A DNA stretch of 45,526 nucleotides from Paracraurococcus ruber (GTDB lineage: Bacteria; Pseudomonadota; Alphaproteobacteria; Acetobacterales; Acetobacteraceae), in assembly GCF_004353985.1 (NCBI RefSeq), contig NZ_SMOA01000025.1, forward strand, positions 1 to 45,526, written 5' to 3'. Positions 43,466 to 45,526 of this stretch are shown here, piece by piece; the stretch's first letter is position 1, and each line of letters starts with the position of its first letter. The notes below the pieces were generated by a model. The model did not search any database and was not told where the DNA came from. It saw only the letters and a list, made by a program, of their open reading frames with translations. A program made the position numbers and the translations under genes.

Positions 43466-43986
43466 CCGGCCGCCTGGAAGTCCCCGGCACCCTCCGCATC
43501 CCGGTCGCCGTGCTGGCGGAGCGCCGGCCGGGCGTGACCCCCTGGGCCGAATGGTCCTGGCGGGCGGTGGAGGTGCTGGAGGAGGCGCCGCCGGTCCCGC
43601 CCTGGACCCTGCTGCGGGAGGAAGCCGGCCGCAGCCTGTTCTTCGCCGGCACGGCGGAGGTGACGCTGCACCCGACCGACACCGCCAACTACCGCGACAA
43701 CCTGGCCGCCACGCCGCCCCTGGTCTGGGTGGTGCTGCGCCCCGGGCCGGGGGAGCCGGGGTTCGACCTGCACCTGGTCACGCTCGACCCCGGGGAGGCC
43801 GAGACCTACGCGGAATCCGGCAACGACCTGCTGGAGAGCCTGCCCCTGCCGCCCGGCCTGCGCGCCGCGGCGGAGACGTTCGTCGCGCAGCATCATGTCG
43901 AACGCGGCTTCCACAAGCGGCGCCGCGACCGGCTGGACCCGCAGGCGATGTCGCGCCGTCGCGGCGGCGGGGACGGGGAGGGATGA
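43462..43986 (+). CDS. DUF3305 protein of the formate-dehydrogenase region
   Basis: 174-residue protein. Family features: IPVAVLAERRPGVTPWAEWSWRAVEVL near the start, LHPTDTANYRDNLAATPPLVWVVLRP in the middle, DLHLVTLDPGEAETYAESGNDLLESLPLP, and the basic end HHVERGFHKRRRDRLDPQAM. This arrangement is DUF3305, a family found with DUF3306 in formate-dehydrogenase loci, function not established. Soluble, without cofactor motifs. ATG overlaps the stop of the previous gene and the next ATG overlaps its stop (both 4 bp). Confidence 0.88.
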   Translation: MTGRLEVPGTLRIPVAVLAERRPGVTPWAEWSWRAVEVLEEAPPVPPWTLLREEAGRSLFFAGTAEVTLHPTDTANYRDNLAATPPLVWVVLRPGPGEPGFDLHLVTLDPGEAETYAESGNDLLESLPLPPGLRAAAETFVAQHHVERGFHKRRRDRLDPQAMSRRRGGGDGEG

Positions 43987-44678
43987 GCGAGGAGGAGCGC
44001 CCGGGCGAGGGGTTCTTCGGCCGCTGGTCCCGCCGCAAGCGCGCCGCCGCGGCGGGCCTGCCGGTGGAGGAGGTCGCCGCCCCGGCGCCCGACCTCGCGC
44101 CGGCGCCGCGGCCCGTGGACGGGCCGCATCCGCCGCCGGTCGCCGCCGCACCGGCCGCCGAACCACCACTGCCGGAGCCGGCATTCGACCCGGACAGCCT
44201 GCCGCCGGTCGAGAGCCTGACCGCCGAGAGCGACATCGCCGCCTTCCTCCGGCCGGAGGTGCCGTCCGCGCTGCGCCATGCCGCGCTGCGGCGGGCCTGG
44301 AGCCTGGACCCGGTCATCCGCAGCTATGTCGGCCCGGCCGATTATGCCTGGGATTTCAATGCGCCCGATGGTGTGCCGGGTTTCGCCCATGCCCTGGGCG
44401 GCGACCTGACGCGGCTGCTGGCCCAGGCGGTCGGCATGGCCACGCCCGAGGCAGCGGAGCCGCCGGCCGAGCCGGCTGCCATGCCCGAAGCGACCGAGGC
44501 GGAGGCCGCGCCGACGCCGGCGCCGCTGCAGGTCGCATCGCCCCTGGCCGACCCGGCGCTGCCGCGTCCGGCCGCTGCCGCAGTCCCGTCGCAGGCGATG
44601 GCCGACCCTGTCGGGACGCCGGAACCGGAGCCGCCACCGCCGCGCCCCCGCCGCCATGGCAGCGCACGCCCCGCCTGA
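43983..44678 (+). CDS. DUF3306 protein of the formate-dehydrogenase region
   Basis: 231-residue protein. N-terminal GFFGRWSRRKRAAAAG is the DUF3306 start. A Pro/Ala linker follows, then the conserved block DPDSLPPVESLTAESDIAAFLRPEVPSALRHAALRRAWSLDPVIRSYVGPADYAWDFNAPDGVPGF (about residues 58-125). The last 95 residues are Pro/Ala/Glu-rich and probably disordered. The central block ends in the GF motif that DUF3306 members share. Unknown function, thought to help formate-dehydrogenase biogenesis because of constant location. It ends the overlapping chain; 146 bp follow before torD. Confidence 0.88.
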   Translation: MSEEERPGEGFFGRWSRRKRAAAAGLPVEEVAAPAPDLAPAPRPVDGPHPPPVAAAPAAEPPLPEPAFDPDSLPPVESLTAESDIAAFLRPEVPSALRHAALRRAWSLDPVIRSYVGPADYAWDFNAPDGVPGFAHALGGDLTRLLAQAVGMATPEAAEPPAEPAAMPEATEAEAAPTPAPLQVASPLADPALPRPAAAAVPSQAMADPVGTPEPEPPPPRPRRHGSARPA

Positions 44679-44824
44679 GACGCCGTGCCAGGATCCCGCG
44701 CCGCAGGCCCGGGAAGGGGGCGGCGCCCGACGGACCCTTCGGTCGCCCGGCCCGCGCGGGGCCGTGAAGAAGCGTCTTGCCAAGCCCAAGCGGTGACGTC
44801 AGGTATCAGGATCGGGAAAGAACC

Positions 44825-45412
44825 ATGACCGGGGACGCACAGATCGATCTGGTGGATGTCGAGCGGGCGCAACTATTCGCCCTGCTCGGCCGCCTGCTCG
44901 CCGCCCCGCCGGAGCAGGACCTGCTGCGGCGGCTGGCGGCGCTTGCCGGCAATCCCAACCCGGTCGGGCAGGCCATCCAGGCGCTGGCCGCCGCCGCCGG
45001 CGCGACCGACCCGGTGTCGGTGGAGCGGGAGCATTTCGACCTGTTCATCGGCGTCGGCCGCGGCGAACTGCTCCCCTACGCTTCCTACTACCTGACCGGC
45101 TTCCTGCATGAACGCCCGCTGGCCGAGTTGCGCGGCGACCTCGGCCGCCTGGGCGTGGCGCGGGGCGAGGGCGTGGCGGAGCCCGAGGACCATATCGCCT
45201 TCCTCTGCGAGACGCTGGCGGGGCTGATCGCCGGCCGCTTCGGCGACCCCGCGGCGGCCGGGCCCTTCTTCCAGCGCCATCTCCGCCCCTGGGCCGGCCG
45301 GTTCTTCGCCGACCTGGAAGGCGCCGCGCCCGCCCGGTTCTACCGCGCCGTGGGCGGGCTGGGGCGGCTGGCCGTGGAGATCGAACAAGCGGCGGCGGAA
45401 TTGCCGCCATGA
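44825..45412 (+). CDS. TorD/DmsD-like molybdoenzyme chaperone
   Basis: 195-residue all-helical protein of the TorD family. The hallmark EREHFDLFIGVGRGELLPYASYYLTGFLHERPLAEL (about residues 62-97) corresponds to the E-x3-LF-x-G-P-YES-Y region; then EDHIAFLCETLAGLIAG and PFFQRHLRPWAGRFFADLE. Such chaperones bind the Tat signal or apoenzyme of a molybdoenzyme until the cofactor is inserted. The ATG has GGGAAAG 5-6 bases upstream. The partner should be the formate dehydrogenase that likely begins just downstream of the window. Confidence 0.9.
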   Translation: MTGDAQIDLVDVERAQLFALLGRLLAAPPEQDLLRRLAALAGNPNPVGQAIQALAAAAGATDPVSVEREHFDLFIGVGRGELLPYASYYLTGFLHERPLAELRGDLGRLGVARGEGVAEPEDHIAFLCETLAGLIAGRFGDPAAAGPFFQRHLRPWAGRFFADLEGAAPARFYRAVGGLGRLAVEIEQAAAELPP

Positions 45413-45428
45413 CCGGGGACCAGGAACG

Positions 45429-45526
45429 ATGAGCAAGGAAAGGGAGGATCGGGCGCCGGCGCGGCGGGGCCTGCTGCGGGCGCTGGGCATCGGCACCGCG
45501 GCCGCGGCGGCCGGCGCCGGCGGCGC
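45429..45526 (+). CDS. Tat-signal small protein of the formate-dehydrogenase region (partial)
   Basis: Only the first 32 residues are inside the window. They read MSKEREDRAPARRGLLRALG and continue into an Ala/Gly-rich stretch: a polar lead, an RRGLL twin-Arg-like motif and the start of a hydrophobic core. Small proteins of this form (about 65 residues, 'formate dehydrogenase region TAT target') usually sit between torD and the formate-dehydrogenase alpha subunit. The gene runs off the right edge. GGA lies 4-6 bases before the ATG, 16 bp after the torD stop. Confidence 0.75.
   Translation, partial: MSKEREDRAPARRGLLRALGIGTAAAAAGAGG

Overview
The window is about 45.5 kb of very GC-rich DNA with tightly packed genes. 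The Bug-type solute receptor, the alphaproteobacterial formate-dehydrogenase accessory genes (DUF3305, DUF3306, DUF6352-like and DUF6505-like), the yggT-yggU-folD block and the Exo-style polysaccharide genes fit an aerobic alphaproteobacterium. Acetobacteraceae of the Roseomonas type is the best guess. This is inferred from gene content and base composition, since no rRNA gene is present.

Layout. (1) 1-9.0 kb is mostly housekeeping and mixed genes: a K+ channel with a C-terminal zinc ribbon, a Bug receptor, a small hydrophilic protein, a PaiB-like flavin protein, a 64-residue RTX mini-protein, a chemoreceptor, an EamA transporter, a small membrane protein, yggT-yggU-folD and a tRNA-Ala(CGC). 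(2) 9.5-28.6 kb is an exopolysaccharide (EPS) locus: Wzy-like polymerase, GDP-mannose 3,5-epimerase-like enzyme, ExoY-type initiating sugar transferase, GumC/ExoP-type chain-length protein with a degenerate kinase half, three glycosyltransferases, an AAA+ ATPase, an RTX-fused GH16 glycanase, a Wzx-like flippase, a second GH16 glycanase, a WcaF-like acetyltransferase, and a phosphoribosyltransferase/HAD pair at the end. (3) 29.0-30.7 kb holds an ICMT-like methyltransferase, an exported DsrE-like protein and the YgfZ folate-binding protein. (4) 30.8-36.6 kb is a second glycan operon of lipopolysaccharide type: GT9, GT2, two GT4 enzymes and an AsnB-type amidotransferase. (5) 36.9-38.7 kb has a dihydroorotase and a GFA-family zinc protein. 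(6) 38.9 kb to the end is a formate-dehydrogenase accessory region: a divergent multi-cluster ferredoxin-like protein, then a biotin/lipoate-ligase-like protein and four DUF genes joined by successive 4-bp overlaps, a TorD-like chaperone, and the start of a Tat-signal protein that runs off the window. The catalytic formate dehydrogenase genes probably lie just beyond position 45526.

How the genes work together. In the EPS locus, ExoY loads the first sugar on the lipid, the GTs extend the unit, WcaF acetylates it, Wzx flips it, and Wzy with the GumC-like protein polymerises it. The two GH16 enzymes would cleave the product outside the cell, one exported by an N-terminal signal and one by type I secretion. 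This recalls the ExoK/ExsH pair of Sinorhizobium meliloti succinoglycan. No outer-membrane exporter (Wza/GumB/ExoF) and no type I secretion genes are in the window. The points most worth following up are the inactive-looking kinase half of the GumC-like protein, the PRTase-HAD pair, the AAA+ ATPase inside the EPS locus, the uncharacterised DUF chain of the formate-dehydrogenase region with a possible ATC start codon, and the RTX mini-protein with a 10-C tract between its two candidate starts.
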